This document shows positions 25,095 to 33,239 of a DNA stretch of 64,000 nt, one piece after another. Every line of letters begins with the position of its first letter. Positions within the stretch are counted from its first letter, which is position 1. The notes beneath the pieces were generated by a model that worked only from the letters and a program-made list of their open reading frames with translations, was not told the DNA's origin and did no database searches. The position numbers and the translations under genes were made by a program. Source of the DNA: Anaerolineae bacterium (GTDB lineage Bacteria > Chloroflexota > Anaerolineae > Aggregatilineales > UBA3940); NCBI GenBank assembly GCA_016926255.1, contig JAFGOY010000005.1:85459-149458 (forward strand). Reading direction: 5' to 3'.

Positions 25095-26768
25095 ATGACA
25101 CACATCCAGATCAATATCTACTGTCCGCATTGCAAGTATGCTGAACCGTTTACCCGGATGCTGGCAAGCTGTCCGAATTGTGGTGAAACCTATCTCGACG
25201 CTCAGTATCACCTGGATGGGCCGCTGGGTTGGCCTGAAAACCTGCGCAGCCGCCCCAATTCGATGTGGCGCTACCGGGAACTGCTCCCCATTCACGATAC
25301 GGCCAATATAGTCAGTATGGGCGAAGGCATGACCCCCCTCATCCATTCCGAAAACCTCTCCGCCATGCTGGGGCTGAAGCATCTCTACCTGAAAGACGAA
25401 CGCCAGGGGCCGACCGGGTCGTTTAAAGATCGGCAGGCATCGCTTGCCATATCGACCATGCGCGAGTGGGGCATCAACGAACTGGTCGTCGCCAGCACCG
25501 GCAACGTGGCGATTGCCTATTCTGCCTATGCCGCCCGCGCCGGGATCAAACTCTGGGCGTTCACCATCAGCAGTATCCCCCCGGAAAAAATGCGTGAGAT
25601 CACGCTTTACGGCACCGAACTGGTCAAAGTGACCGGCACCTACGACCAGGCCAAGCAGGTCGCCTCCCGCTTTGCTGCCAGCAAAGGGCTGCCTCTCGAC
25701 CGGGGAATCAAGGGCATCGCCGCCAAAGAGAGCATGAAAACCCTCGCATTCGAGATCGCCGAGGAGTTGAGTAACATATACGGCCCCTCCCGGCACGGCT
25801 CACCCTGGCGCACCCCCGACTGGTACATCCAGTCCGTCAGCGGCGGTCTGGGGCCGGTCGGCATCATGAAGGCTTTTCGGGAGATGGAACAGTTCGGCCT
25901 GACCGAAGGGCTGCCCAAGCTGGGCAACATCCAGGCCGCAGGCTGCGATCCGATGGTACGTGCTTTCGCCGCCGGGCAGCCGACCGCCCCGCCTATCCTC
26001 GATCCCAAAACGCGCATCGCCACCGTCGCCACCGATGTCCCCGGCATTGCCTACGAATTGCTTCGTCAGGATGTACTCGACTACGGCGGCGCGTTCATCT
26101 CGTCCACAGATGACGAGGCATACCGGGCGCTGAAAACCGTCGCCCAGCTTGATGGAATCTCGGTCGAACCGGCCACCGCACTGGCCTTCTCCGGCCTGTT
26201 CAAGATGGTGCGCGAGAAGATCATCGATCCTGATGAGATCGTCGTCCTGAACATCAGCGGCCACACTTTCCCGGTCGAAAAGCATATCCTGGGCAATGAC
26301 CTGACCCGTGACGTCGATCTCACCCCCGCCGCCCACATGGCGATCCCGCGTGAGGGTCTGCTCGCCGCCCTGGAGGCTGTCGACCGCCGGATCGGGTGTG
26401 TGGTGATCATCGAAGATGATCCCAACGCTTCCCAGCTCATGACCCGCATTTTGAAGGCGCACGGCGTCTCCGAAATCTATCGCGCCTATGATGGGCAGGC
26501 GGGGCTCGACATGGTGAGGCAGATCGAGCCAGACCTGATCGTTCTCGACCTGATGATGCCCAACGTCGATGGCTTTGAATTCCTCGATCAACTCAAGAGC
26601 GATAAACAGCACAGCCATGTGCCGGTTGTCGTCGTCACCGCCAAAGACCTGACCACCGACGAGCGCCAGCGGCTCAGCGGGCAGGTTCAAAGCCTGCTTC
26701 AGAAAGGCTCATTGATCAATGACGATATGCTTCAGGATTTAATCAACGAAAAACTAGGAGATCGCTAA
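25095..26768 (+). CDS. Threonine-synthase-like PLP enzyme fused to a C-terminal receiver domain
   Basis: 557 residues. Residues 1-430 resemble threonine synthase (O-phosphohomoserine + water to threonine + phosphate). There is an N-terminal zinc-ribbon-like CPHCKYAEP...CPNCGETY, then SMWRYRELLPI and GEGMTPLIHS, then the PLP-lysine motif GPTGSFKDRQ, the phosphate-binding STGNVA and a late NISGHTFPVE. Residues about 432-555 form a complete receiver: VVIIEDDP, phosphoacceptor in LIVLDLMMPNVDGF, VVTAKD and the Lys in LQKGS. The frame is continuous with no sign of frameshift. A metabolic enzyme carrying its own receiver suggests that phosphorylation alters its activity or location. The best candidate phosphodonor is the hybrid kinase just upstream. 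Threonine synthase is the best family guess, but another fold-type II PLP activity is possible. Confidence 0.88.
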   Translation: MTHIQINIYCPHCKYAEPFTRMLASCPNCGETYLDAQYHLDGPLGWPENLRSRPNSMWRYRELLPIHDTANIVSMGEGMTPLIHSENLSAMLGLKHLYLKDERQGPTGSFKDRQASLAISTMREWGINELVVASTGNVAIAYSAYAARAGIKLWAFTISSIPPEKMREITLYGTELVKVTGTYDQAKQVASRFAASKGLPLDRGIKGIAAKESMKTLAFEIAEELSNIYGPSRHGSPWRTPDWYIQSVSGGLGPVGIMKAFREMEQFGLTEGLPKLGNIQAAGCDPMVRAFAAGQPTAPPILDPKTRIATVATDVPGIAYELLRQDVLDYGGAFISSTDDEAYRALKTVAQLDGISVEPATALAFSGLFKMVREKIIDPDEIVVLNISGHTFPVEKHILGNDLTRDVDLTPAAHMAIPREGLLAALEAVDRRIGCVVIIEDDPNASQLMTRILKAHGVSEIYRAYDGQAGLDMVRQIEPDLIVLDLMMPNVDGFEFLDQLKSDKQHSHVPVVVVTAKDLTTDERQRLSGQVQSLLQKGSLINDDMLQDLINEKLGDR

Positions 26769-26804
26769 ACGCAGGATTTTCTACGGTCTGACAAGGAATA
26801 ATTG

Positions 26805-27926
26805 GTGAAACCCTCCCGAGATCGCCATATAGGATTAGCCGCCGCACTGCTCACCCCGGTTTTCATGGGCATGACCCCCATCTTCGGGAAACAGGCGATC
26901 CATGCGGGCATCGATCCCTACACATTAGCTGCGCTGCGTACCTGTTTTGCCGCGCTGCTTTTGTGGATTCTGTTTGGATTGTTTGCCCGGAAATACACGT
27001 TCATCTTCCCCGCCGGTCTGGTCGGAACGATCATCGTTGGGGTGGTCAATGGGCTTGGCTCGTTGATGTATTACAACGGCCTCCAGCTTCTGGACAATGC
27101 CTCGCTGTCCCAGTTGCTCTATATGACCTATGTTATCTTCGCCATGTTATTGACGCGCGTCTACGGGCAGCACCTTTCGCTGCTCAGCGTGATCCGTGCC
27201 GTGCTTGCTTTTGTCGCCGTTTACCTCCTCACGATTGGATCGTCCGGCGCAGGAGCGCTCCACTGGCAGGGTGTTGGCCTGATGCTGGGCAGCGCCTTCA
27301 TGTATGCCCTGCACGTCGTGCTCAGCCAGCGCGTCATGTTCGAAATGCCTGCCCAGACGATGACCCTCTATACATTGACCTTTATCGGCGTTACCGTGCT
27401 TGTCGTTCGGCTGGTGGTTGGAACCTTTACTCCCATCACCTGGTCGCCGACGGCTCCCGTCGGTTGGTGGTATTTATTCGGTCTGATGGCGGTTACTGCA
27501 CTCTCCCGTTTGACCCTTTTCGCCGGTGTTCGTAGCCTGGGCGGATTGCAGGCCATCCTCCTGAACATGGCCGAGATCGGCGTGGCGCTGCTTGCCGCCA
27601 ATCTCTGGCTCGACGAAAGCCTCACCCTCCTCCAATGGGCAGGCGTTTTGATCCTGATGTCAAGCGTTTTTCTTTCCCGCTGGGATGTCGACGTCTCCGA
27701 TCAAGTGTACAAACCACTGCCCCATCCCAGTCACTTCGGCGGCCTGACGCCGGGTGCAAAACCATCTCCATTTCAAATGCTCCTGGCTTCCATCTCCCAC
27801 CTGATGCCGCCCCAGTTCAATGGCCGGAAGTCAAACCCACCGGAGGCGGTACCCGAATTCGATTTCCCGGCGGGATTTCTCTCTGAGGATAACCCCTTGC
27901 AGGCAGATAACCAGCCGCACAAATAA
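26805..27926 (+). CDS. EamA/DMT-superfamily transporter
   Basis: About 373 residues with ten hydrophobic helices in two EamA repeats (for example LLTPVFMGMTPIFGKQAI and LHWQGVGLMLGSAFMYALHVVLSQRV). A hydrophilic, proline-rich cytoplasmic tail of about 75 residues is longer than usual. The family includes exporters of amino acids and metabolites (RhtA and others). GTG 26805 with AAGGA 7 nt upstream is preferred to the track's TTG at 26802. It lies 36 nt after the threonine-synthase/receiver gene on the same strand and is likely cotranscribed with it. Amino-acid export is a context-based guess. Confidence 0.87.
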   Translation: MKPSRDRHIGLAAALLTPVFMGMTPIFGKQAIHAGIDPYTLAALRTCFAALLLWILFGLFARKYTFIFPAGLVGTIIVGVVNGLGSLMYYNGLQLLDNASLSQLLYMTYVIFAMLLTRVYGQHLSLLSVIRAVLAFVAVYLLTIGSSGAGALHWQGVGLMLGSAFMYALHVVLSQRVMFEMPAQTMTLYTLTFIGVTVLVVRLVVGTFTPITWSPTAPVGWWYLFGLMAVTALSRLTLFAGVRSLGGLQAILLNMAEIGVALLAANLWLDESLTLLQWAGVLILMSSVFLSRWDVDVSDQVYKPLPHPSHFGGLTPGAKPSPFQMLLASISHLMPPQFNGRKSNPPEAVPEFDFPAGFLSEDNPLQADNQPHK

Positions 27927-28008
27927 TCATCCCATCGGGTAATGACAACAACATCATATTCCTGGATAATTAGCCGATTGCATTCTTGTATCGACGGAGA
28001 GAGTTATT

Positions 28009-28668
28009 TTGCCTGGAACACCCGATCTCCTGTTTCGTGGAATCATCATCGGTTTTTCGATTGCCGCGCCGGTCGGCCCGATCGGTGTGCTGGTCATTCG
28101 CCGCACGCTGGCCGATGGTCGGATCAACGGCCTCGTTTCCGGGTTGGGGGCCGCCACCGCCGACGCGATCTACGGCACCGTCGCCGGGTTCGGCCTGACT
28201 GTCATCTCCCATTTTCTGATCGCCCAGAGCGACTGGCTGCGATTGTTCGGCGGCGGGTTCCTCGTCTACCTGGGGATCAAAACGTTTCTGGCGCGCCCCG
28301 CCGAAATGGAAACGACCGGTGAAGTCGAGGACGATGAGACCCCGTCCAGGCCCGGCCTGCTTGGAGCTTATGCCTCGACCTTCCTGCTGACGATTACCAA
28401 CCCGCTGACCATCCTCTCGTTTGCCGGGGTGCTGGCCGGACTGGGGATCGGTGAAACGGGTGGCGATCCCCAGCTGGCGATGATCCTCGTGCTGGGCGTG
28501 TTTACGGGTTCTGCACTGTGGTGGCTCGCCCTGAGCACCGGCATTGGCCTGTTCCGCCACCGGGTTAAACCGGTGACCTTGCAGTGGGTCAACCGGATTT
28601 CCGGTCTGGTGATCACCGGTGCGGGCCTGTTCGCCCTCTCCGGTCTGATCCGCTCGCTGCTCTCCTGA
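28009..28668 (+). CDS. LysE-family amino-acid exporter
   Basis: 219 residues, about six membrane helices, with the family hallmark near the N-terminus (FSIAAPVGPIGVLVIRRTLADGR, shortened here to AAPVGPIGVLVIRRTL) and TNPLTILSFAGVLAGLG in the second half. LysE/RhtB proteins export lysine, arginine, homoserine, threonine or other small molecules by proton exchange. The start is a TTG with GGAGAG 7 nt upstream. It follows the EamA gene in the same direction, giving two candidate exporters behind a threonine-synthase-like enzyme. The substrate cannot be fixed from sequence. Confidence 0.88.
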   Translation: MPGTPDLLFRGIIIGFSIAAPVGPIGVLVIRRTLADGRINGLVSGLGAATADAIYGTVAGFGLTVISHFLIAQSDWLRLFGGGFLVYLGIKTFLARPAEMETTGEVEDDETPSRPGLLGAYASTFLLTITNPLTILSFAGVLAGLGIGETGGDPQLAMILVLGVFTGSALWWLALSTGIGLFRHRVKPVTLQWVNRISGLVITGAGLFALSGLIRSLLS

Positions 28669-28678
28669 TCAACCGGCG

Positions 28679-29488
28679 TTATAGGCTCATCCCCGCAAAT
28701 CGTTCCGGCACAATCACCTCGGCCTGCGGCAGAATCGCCCTGACCCGCTCCGCCCAGACCACCATATCCAGCCGCTGGGTGAACTGCACCCCGCGCGGCG
28801 GGCGGTGCATTGGGCGGACGGGCTTACCCAGCGGCCTGAACATATCGTCCCAGTGATTGGGCAGCACCAGCCCGGGCGCGGCAGGTTCGAGCACCCGCGC
28901 CAGTTGATCCACGTTTGCATCCGCTCCGATCAGCACCACGTCGGCCTCGACTGCCGGTTCGTTGTCGATCCCACTGACCACCAGCACGCGGCAGTTCTCC
29001 GCCGCGACCCGGAACGAGAACTCCTGCCGGATGCGGTAATCGAGCGCCCTCAGCGGCGGTGACAGGTGGCTTTTCAGCGGCCCCTCGCAGGGAATCCGCC
29101 CCAGGATCGTGCGGTGTACCGATGCATACACATCGACCTCGAAATCACCCAACGTGATCCGGTCGCCGGGGCTGATCACCTGCCGTTTATCTCCGGCCAC
29201 ACCCAGTGCCGCCAGAAGGTCGTTGGCCTGCACCGATGCATAAACTACCGCCCCACCGCTTTCGACAATTGCCGGGACATCCATTATGTGATCGTAGTGC
29301 GGATGGGTCACCAGTATCCATTCCGCGGAGGGCGCAAACCTGTCGATCACCGCCCGATCCGGCACCGCCTGCCCCAATAACATCTTCATCATCGACAGGC
29401 GCGTAAAATACGGATCGACCAGCAGACTGCCCGCCACCGTTTGGAAATGCCAGCCTGCCACGCCCAGATAGGTCAGATTCACGATCAT
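28679..29488 (-). CDS. Metallo-beta-lactamase-fold metal-dependent hydrolase (UlaG-like)
   Basis: 269 residues with the MBL-fold motif THPHYDHIMD (HxHxDH-type dinuclear metal site), an early LLVDPYFTR (the UlaG/RomA-type Asp) and a late VLPNHWDDMF that places a C-terminal metal His. No signal peptide, so it should be cytoplasmic. Relatives include L-ascorbate-6-phosphate lactonase and N-acylphosphatidylethanolamine phospholipase D-like proteins, but the substrate is not predictable. It is convergent with the LysE gene (10 nt between stops) and divergent from dedA. Confidence 0.85.
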   Translation of the reverse strand: MIVNLTYLGVAGWHFQTVAGSLLVDPYFTRLSMMKMLLGQAVPDRAVIDRFAPSAEWILVTHPHYDHIMDVPAIVESGGAVVYASVQANDLLAALGVAGDKRQVISPGDRITLGDFEVDVYASVHRTILGRIPCEGPLKSHLSPPLRALDYRIRQEFSFRVAAENCRVLVVSGIDNEPAVEADVVLIGADANVDQLARVLEPAAPGLVLPNHWDDMFRPLGKPVRPMHRPPRGVQFTQRLDMVVWAERVRAILPQAEVIVPERFAGMSL

Positions 29489-29542
29489 CCTCCAGTTCTC
29501 CCCCGGTTAAGCCTACCGCTGCAGCCACATTCTGTCGACCCT

Positions 29543-29571
29543 TTGCTGCCTGTTCGACCCTTTGCTATACT
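29543..29571 (+). promoter_or_regulatory. Sigma70-type promoter for the DedA gene
   Basis: TTGCTG, a 17-bp spacer and TATACT preceded by TGC (extended -10). The predicted start is about 50 nt before the DedA start codon, and the leader includes a GGGG/CCCC hairpin. Confidence 0.65.
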
Positions 29572-29630
29572 CTCTCCCGTGACGGGGCCTATCGACCCCG
29601 CCGGTTTACTTTTTAAAGGAGATTACGCTT

Positions 29631-30305
29631 ATGCCACACGCCTGGGAACAAGCGATTATCGAGTTTCTAACGAACCTTTTCCATATGATGGATTGGGCCG
29701 GTGTCGTTGTCATCATGACCCTTGAGAGCGCCAATATCCCCATCCCATCCGAGGTTACCATGCCCCTTTCCGGCTGGCTGCTGGTCGAGGATCGCGGCGG
29801 ATCGATGCTTCAGGCCGCACTGCTTGGCGGCCTCTGGGGTGGAGTAGGCTGTCTTTTGGGCAGCGTGGCGAGCTACGCGCTCGGCTACTATGGTGGACGC
29901 CCGCTCGTCGAAAAATACGGCAAATACATCATGGTTCACCCGGACGACATCGACCGGGCCGATAAGTGGTTCAACCGCTGGGGCGACTGGACCGCTTTCC
30001 TCTCCCGCCTGCTGCCCATCGTCCGAACCTTTATCTCGCTCCCGGCGGGCATCTTCAAGGTCCGCTTCTGGAGTTTCAGCCTCCTGACTTTCGTCGGATC
30101 AGCCCTCTGGTGTGGGGCGCTGGCCGTCGGCGGCTGGTATTTTGGCTCCCGCTGGGAAGAACTCCGCGCCATCATGCGCCCCTTCGATATCCCCATCGCG
30201 ATCATCCTCGTCGGCGGCGGCCTGTACTACATTTACCGCCACGTGACTCACGGGTTGCGAAAACACAAATCTGAAGCAGCCGAAGAAGTTCCCCCCACCG
30301 AATAG
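29631..30305 (+). CDS. DedA-family membrane protein
   Basis: 224 residues with the DedA/SNARE-associated (VTT) pattern. The N-terminal re-entrant region reads ESANIPIPSEVTMPLSGWLL, followed by GSVASYALGYYGGRPLVEKYG, then the conserved FLSRLLPIVRTFISLPAGIF with the F-x-x-R-x-x-P-x-x-R signature that DedA function requires, then two further membrane helices. The family acts in membrane homeostasis, including lipid-carrier (undecaprenyl-phosphate) or phospholipid flipping. AAGGAG lies 10 nt before the ATG. The gene stands alone with its own promoter and terminator. Confidence 0.93.
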   Translation: MPHAWEQAIIEFLTNLFHMMDWAGVVVIMTLESANIPIPSEVTMPLSGWLLVEDRGGSMLQAALLGGLWGGVGCLLGSVASYALGYYGGRPLVEKYGKYIMVHPDDIDRADKWFNRWGDWTAFLSRLLPIVRTFISLPAGIFKVRFWSFSLLTFVGSALWCGALAVGGWYFGSRWEELRAIMRPFDIPIAIILVGGGLYYIYRHVTHGLRKHKSEAAEEVPPTE

Positions 30306-30316
30306 TCATCACCGAG

Positions 30317-30347
30317 AAGCGCCCAAACGGGCGTTTCTTTTCTTTTC
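30317..30347 (+). terminator. Intrinsic terminator of the DedA gene
   Basis: AAGCGCCC-AAAC-GGGCGTTT (8 pairs with one G-T) is followed by CTTTTCTTTT, 11 nt after the stop codon. Confidence 0.85.
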
Positions 30348-30376
30348 CCGCTATCATCAATAGATGTGAGGGAACG

Positions 30377-31015
30377 ATGACGATCAGAAAACGGCTCTTC
30401 GCCTGGATGTATCACAACCTGCTCAGCGACCGGGGCAGCCCGGACATGAGCGACCCGTTGACCCGTGATGTCCGCGCCCCGCTGCTGGCCCAGGCTGCGG
30501 GCCGCGTCCTCGAAATCGGCGCGGGCGACGGCGCAAATCTTCCCCTCTACCCGCCCGGTGTTCGCCTGACATCCCTTGAACCCAATCCGCACCTGCACCT
30601 GCACCTTGACCGCATCTGTGCCGAGCAGCACGTGATCTGCGACGCCATCGTCGAAGCGCCTGGCGAAGCCATCCCCTACCCCGACGGCTATTTCGATACC
30701 GTCGTCTCGATCCACGTCCTCTGCTCGGTCGCCGATCAAACGCAGGTGCTCACCGAGATCAGGCGCGTGCTCCGCCCCGGCGGGCTGTTCCTCTTTCTCG
30801 AACACGTCACCGCACCCCCGAACACCCCAACCCATCACATGCAGCGGCTCGTCAACCCGCTCTGGAAAACAGTCGGCGATGGCTGCCACCTCACCCGCGA
30901 TACCGGCGCAGCGATCCGGGCCGCGGGCTTCGAGATTGTCGAGATCAATACGTTCGAAACCGCCACCTTCCCCGCGATTGTCAGCCCTCATATCACCGGT
31001 TCGGCTCGTCCTTAA
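30377..31015 (+). CDS. Class I SAM-dependent methyltransferase
   Basis: 212 residues of the UbiE/Methyltransf_11 type. Motif I is VLEIGAGDGANLPLY, motif II an acidic residue in SLEPNPHL, and the post-II motif FDTVVSIHVLCSV. RRVLRPGGLFLFLEHV is the typical strand after the binding site, and HLTRDTGAAIRAAGFEIVEI is the usual C-terminal block. It methylates a small molecule using SAM; the substrate is unknown. GAGGGAAC forms the ribosome-binding site. A perfect inverted repeat follows the gene. Confidence 0.87.
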   Translation: MTIRKRLFAWMYHNLLSDRGSPDMSDPLTRDVRAPLLAQAAGRVLEIGAGDGANLPLYPPGVRLTSLEPNPHLHLHLDRICAEQHVICDAIVEAPGEAIPYPDGYFDTVVSIHVLCSVADQTQVLTEIRRVLRPGGLFLFLEHVTAPPNTPTHHMQRLVNPLWKTVGDGCHLTRDTGAAIRAAGFEIVEINTFETATFPAIVSPHITGSARP

Positions 31016-31021
31016 CAGAAA

Positions 31022-31051
31022 GATATCAATATCTACAAAGATATTGATATC
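31022..31051. repeat. Perfect 13-bp AT-rich inverted repeat
   Basis: GATATCAATATCT and AGATATTGATATC flank a 4-nt spacer, 7 nt after the methyltransferase stop and 58 nt before the first STAS-like gene. There is no T-tract, and the AT-rich symmetry looks more like a protein-binding operator than a terminator. Confidence 0.6.
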
Positions 31052-31108
31052 ACCGGTTCTAAAAACATAAAATGAGTTCTAGCGAAAGCACCATACAGAA
31101 GTAAGGAA

Positions 31109-31483
31109 ATGCCTGTAACCAACCGATGGGGAAACCCCGAAAAAACGATCATCTGCCAATGCTTCGAGGGAGCCTGGGAAATTGACGAGTTGATAAACAG
31201 CTTCGCCGAAGTCTCTGCCATGCTGGACACCGTATCGTATCCGGTCGATGTCATCGCTGACCTGTCGGCAGGCAAAGCGCCGACGGGTTTTCTCGCTCGC
31301 TTTCCTGATATCAGGGATGCCTCTTTTTCGGAACATCCGAATACCAAGCGGTTTTTCCTGGTAGCCAACTCCAGGTTTCTCGAGATGATGGCGAAATTAT
31401 TCGCCCATTTCAACAAACTCATCAGCGGACGCCTTTTCGTCGTTGGCACTCTCGATGAAGCCTACGAAATGATCGCTGATTGA
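31109..31483 (+). CDS. Small SpoIIAA/STAS-like protein, copy 1
   Basis: 124 residues, about 40-50% identical by eye to the next gene. The pattern (an N-terminal strand WGNPEKTIICQCFEGAWEIDEL, DVIADLSAGKAPTGFLARFP in the middle, HPNTKRFFLVANSRFLEMM, then a C-terminal GRLFVVGTLDEAYEMI) resembles SpoIIAA-like folds in which a small cytosolic domain binds a partner or ligand. No catalytic motif is apparent. A perfect inverted repeat lies upstream and may be its operator. The family assignment is tentative. Confidence 0.7.
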   Translation: MPVTNRWGNPEKTIICQCFEGAWEIDELINSFAEVSAMLDTVSYPVDVIADLSAGKAPTGFLARFPDIRDASFSEHPNTKRFFLVANSRFLEMMAKLFAHFNKLISGRLFVVGTLDEAYEMIAD

Positions 31484-31612
31484 CTGTACTTGCGCATTCA
31501 AATCCAAGGAGTATTGCCTCTCTACAAATTTCTCACACTACCCGCACACCTGACAGAATATTCCACTACGTAAATCCTAATCAGTTATTGTTCAGCAGGA
31601 GGAATAACTACA

Positions 31613-31987
31613 ATGTCCATCACCAGTCGATGGGAAAACCCCGAAAAAACGATCATCTATCAAAAGTTCGAAGGAAACTGGGAAATTGACGATCTGATAA
31701 ACGGCTTCGACGAAATCTATGCCATGCTGGATTCCGTATCGCATCCGGTCAATGTCATCACTGACATGTCGGCAGGCAAAGCGCCGATGAGTTTTCTTTC
31801 TCGCTTTCCTGATATTAATGAGGCTTCCTATGCGAACCATCCGAATACCGACCGTTTCTTCGTGGTGGGCACCACCAGGTTCGTCGAGATGATGGCGAAT
31901 TCATTCACCAAATTCGGAGGGCTTGCCGGTCGCCTTTTCATCGTTGATACCATTGACGAAGCCTACGACATGATCGAGAGTGGATAA
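31613..31987 (+). CDS. Small SpoIIAA/STAS-like protein, copy 2
   Basis: 124 residues, collinear with copy 1 across its full length (NPEKTII, WEIDDLINGF, SAGKAPMSFLSRFPDI, HPNTDRFFVV, FIVDTIDEAYDMI). Nucleotide similarity near the 5' ends is very high, so the duplication looks fairly recent. GCAGGAGG precedes the ATG at good spacing. It is separated from copy 1 by 129 nt, so each copy may be expressed separately. Function is unknown beyond the STAS-like guess. Confidence 0.72.
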   Translation: MSITSRWENPEKTIIYQKFEGNWEIDDLINGFDEIYAMLDSVSHPVNVITDMSAGKAPMSFLSRFPDINEASYANHPNTDRFFVVGTTRFVEMMANSFTKFGGLAGRLFIVDTIDEAYDMIESG

Positions 31988-32004
31988 TACAATCATCATC
32001 ACAA

Positions 32005-32049
32005 TAGAGAAGAAACACAAACGGCGCATCGTTGAATGCCCCGTTTGTG
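32005..32049 (-). terminator. Candidate terminator of the bactofilin gene
   Basis: A perfect 9-bp stem CACAAACGG/CCGTTTGTG (32016-32024 with 32041-32049) with a 16-nt loop. On the minus strand it is followed by TTTCTTCTC, whereas the plus-strand side has no T-tract. It lies between convergent genes. Confidence 0.5.
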
Positions 32050-32067
32050 CTGATTATCTATACAGGT

Positions 32068-32502
32068 TTATTCGTCTTCGGTATCAGGGATAAAACGTTC
32101 GTCGGCAGGCCCGCCCAGTCCGGCGATCGCCGCCTTCAGATCGAATGTTTCCAGCAGCGTAACCGTGCCCTCGATGAAAGCCTCGTCCTCGGTGATCAGC
32201 TTCTCGGATTGCAGGTTACCCAGGACTCGCCCGGTGTCGGTGATCGATATCGTCGTCGCCGAGAGATTCCCTCTGACCAGTCCGGCAACGGTCACCGCCT
32301 CGCAGTAAAGATCGCCGTCGAGCGTCGCGTTCTGCCCGATCTCCACCTGCCCGCGCGCGATGATCGTTCCGGTGAAGATATCCTCCAGCCGGACATCCCC
32401 CTGGCTTTTGAGCGTCCCGGTGAACTCGGTATTGGGGCCGAGAATGGTCAGCGACGAGTCTTGCGACGGCCATAGGCCCGCTCTGCGCGGTCGATTCTCC
32501 AC
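32068..32502 (-). CDS. Bactofilin-family polymer-forming cytoskeletal protein
   Basis: 144 residues. The core is a right-handed beta-helix built from short hydrophobic repeats: SLTILGPNTEFTGTLKSQGDVRLED, then GTIIARGQVEIGQNATLDGDLYCEAVTVAGLVRGNL, shown here only in part, with disordered, charged ends. Bactofilins polymerise without nucleotides on the inner membrane and help place cell-shape or polarity proteins. The start is a GTG with GGAGG 10 nt upstream. A single gene with no peptidase partner nearby. Confidence 0.88.
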   Translation of the reverse strand: MENRPRRAGLWPSQDSSLTILGPNTEFTGTLKSQGDVRLEDIFTGTIIARGQVEIGQNATLDGDLYCEAVTVAGLVRGNLSATTISITDTGRVLGNLQSEKLITEDEAFIEGTVTLLETFDLKAAIAGLGGPADERFIPDTEDE

Positions 32503-32610
32503 GATACGATTTCCTCCATACGGCAGTGAGTCAGGGTGATCAGACGCAGAGTCACTATACCCTGCCTCTCCGAGACCGTCAATCGCGGATATCGGCGATT
32601 ATCCCCCAAT

Positions 32611-32640
32611 GCAAAAAGCGGCTCTCATCTTGAGAACCGC
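32611..32640 (-). terminator. Intrinsic terminator of hsp20
   Basis: On the minus strand GCGGTTCTC-AAGAT-GAGAGCCGC forms a 9-bp stem with one G-U pair, followed by TTTTTGC, 27 nt after the Hsp20 stop. Confidence 0.88.
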
Positions 32641-32666
32641 CTTGCGATTTAGAGTTTTACATCCGC

Positions 32667-33092
32667 TTACTTCGCGGCGCTCACCTTGATGACCTTGGGC
32701 CGGATTTCTTCGGCTTTCGGCAGAACCAGGGTGAGTTCGCCGTTCTCGAACGACGCTTCGATCTCGTCCACGTCAATCGGGACGTTCAGTTTCAGCGTGC
32801 GCTTGAATGCGCCGTGGAACCGCTCGGAGAACAGGTAATCAACACCTTCCAGCCGACCGGGCATCTCGCCGCTGATCGTCAGTGTGTCGCCCTCGACGGT
32901 AATCTCGACCGCATCCGGGTCGACGCCGGGGATAGCTGCCTTCAGCACGATCTCGTTCTCGGTGCTGTAGGTGTCGAGCGGCAGCCGTGCCACCCGTGAT
33001 CCACCGTTGTCCCAATCTTCTTCAAACATGCGGTTCATCGCCCGCTGTAAATCCATCCAGTCCGAACGTGGTGCTACTCTCATCAAAGCCAT
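32667..33092 (-). CDS. Hsp20/alpha-crystallin small heat-shock protein
   Basis: 141 residues. The N-terminal arm (DWMDLQRAMNRMFEEDW) precedes an alpha-crystallin domain running from PLDTYSTENEIVLKAAIPGV to FENGELTLVLPKAEE, with the usual A-x-x-x-n-G-v-L-like stretch and a C-terminal tail. These ATP-independent chaperones hold unfolding proteins in large oligomers. The start is moved to ATG 33092: GGAGG lies 8 nt upstream, while the track's ATG at 33107 overlaps that ribosome-binding site. A TATACT box lies upstream, but no CIRCE element was seen. Confidence 0.93.
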   Translation of the reverse strand: MALMRVAPRSDWMDLQRAMNRMFEEDWDNGGSRVARLPLDTYSTENEIVLKAAIPGVDPDAVEITVEGDTLTISGEMPGRLEGVDYLFSERFHGAFKRTLKLNVPIDVDEIEASFENGELTLVLPKAEEIRPKVIKVSAAK

Positions 33093-33239
33093 CTTATTTG
33101 CCTCCATTGTTTACAAAGATACCGGTAAAGGTTGTGTTTTTTCACTACAACTGGAGTATAGAGGGCAAGTATATAAAATCGCTTAGAACAGCATCAGAGT
33201 TTTGATAGAGGTCTGTTAGATGTGCATTAGAGAAGCGGC

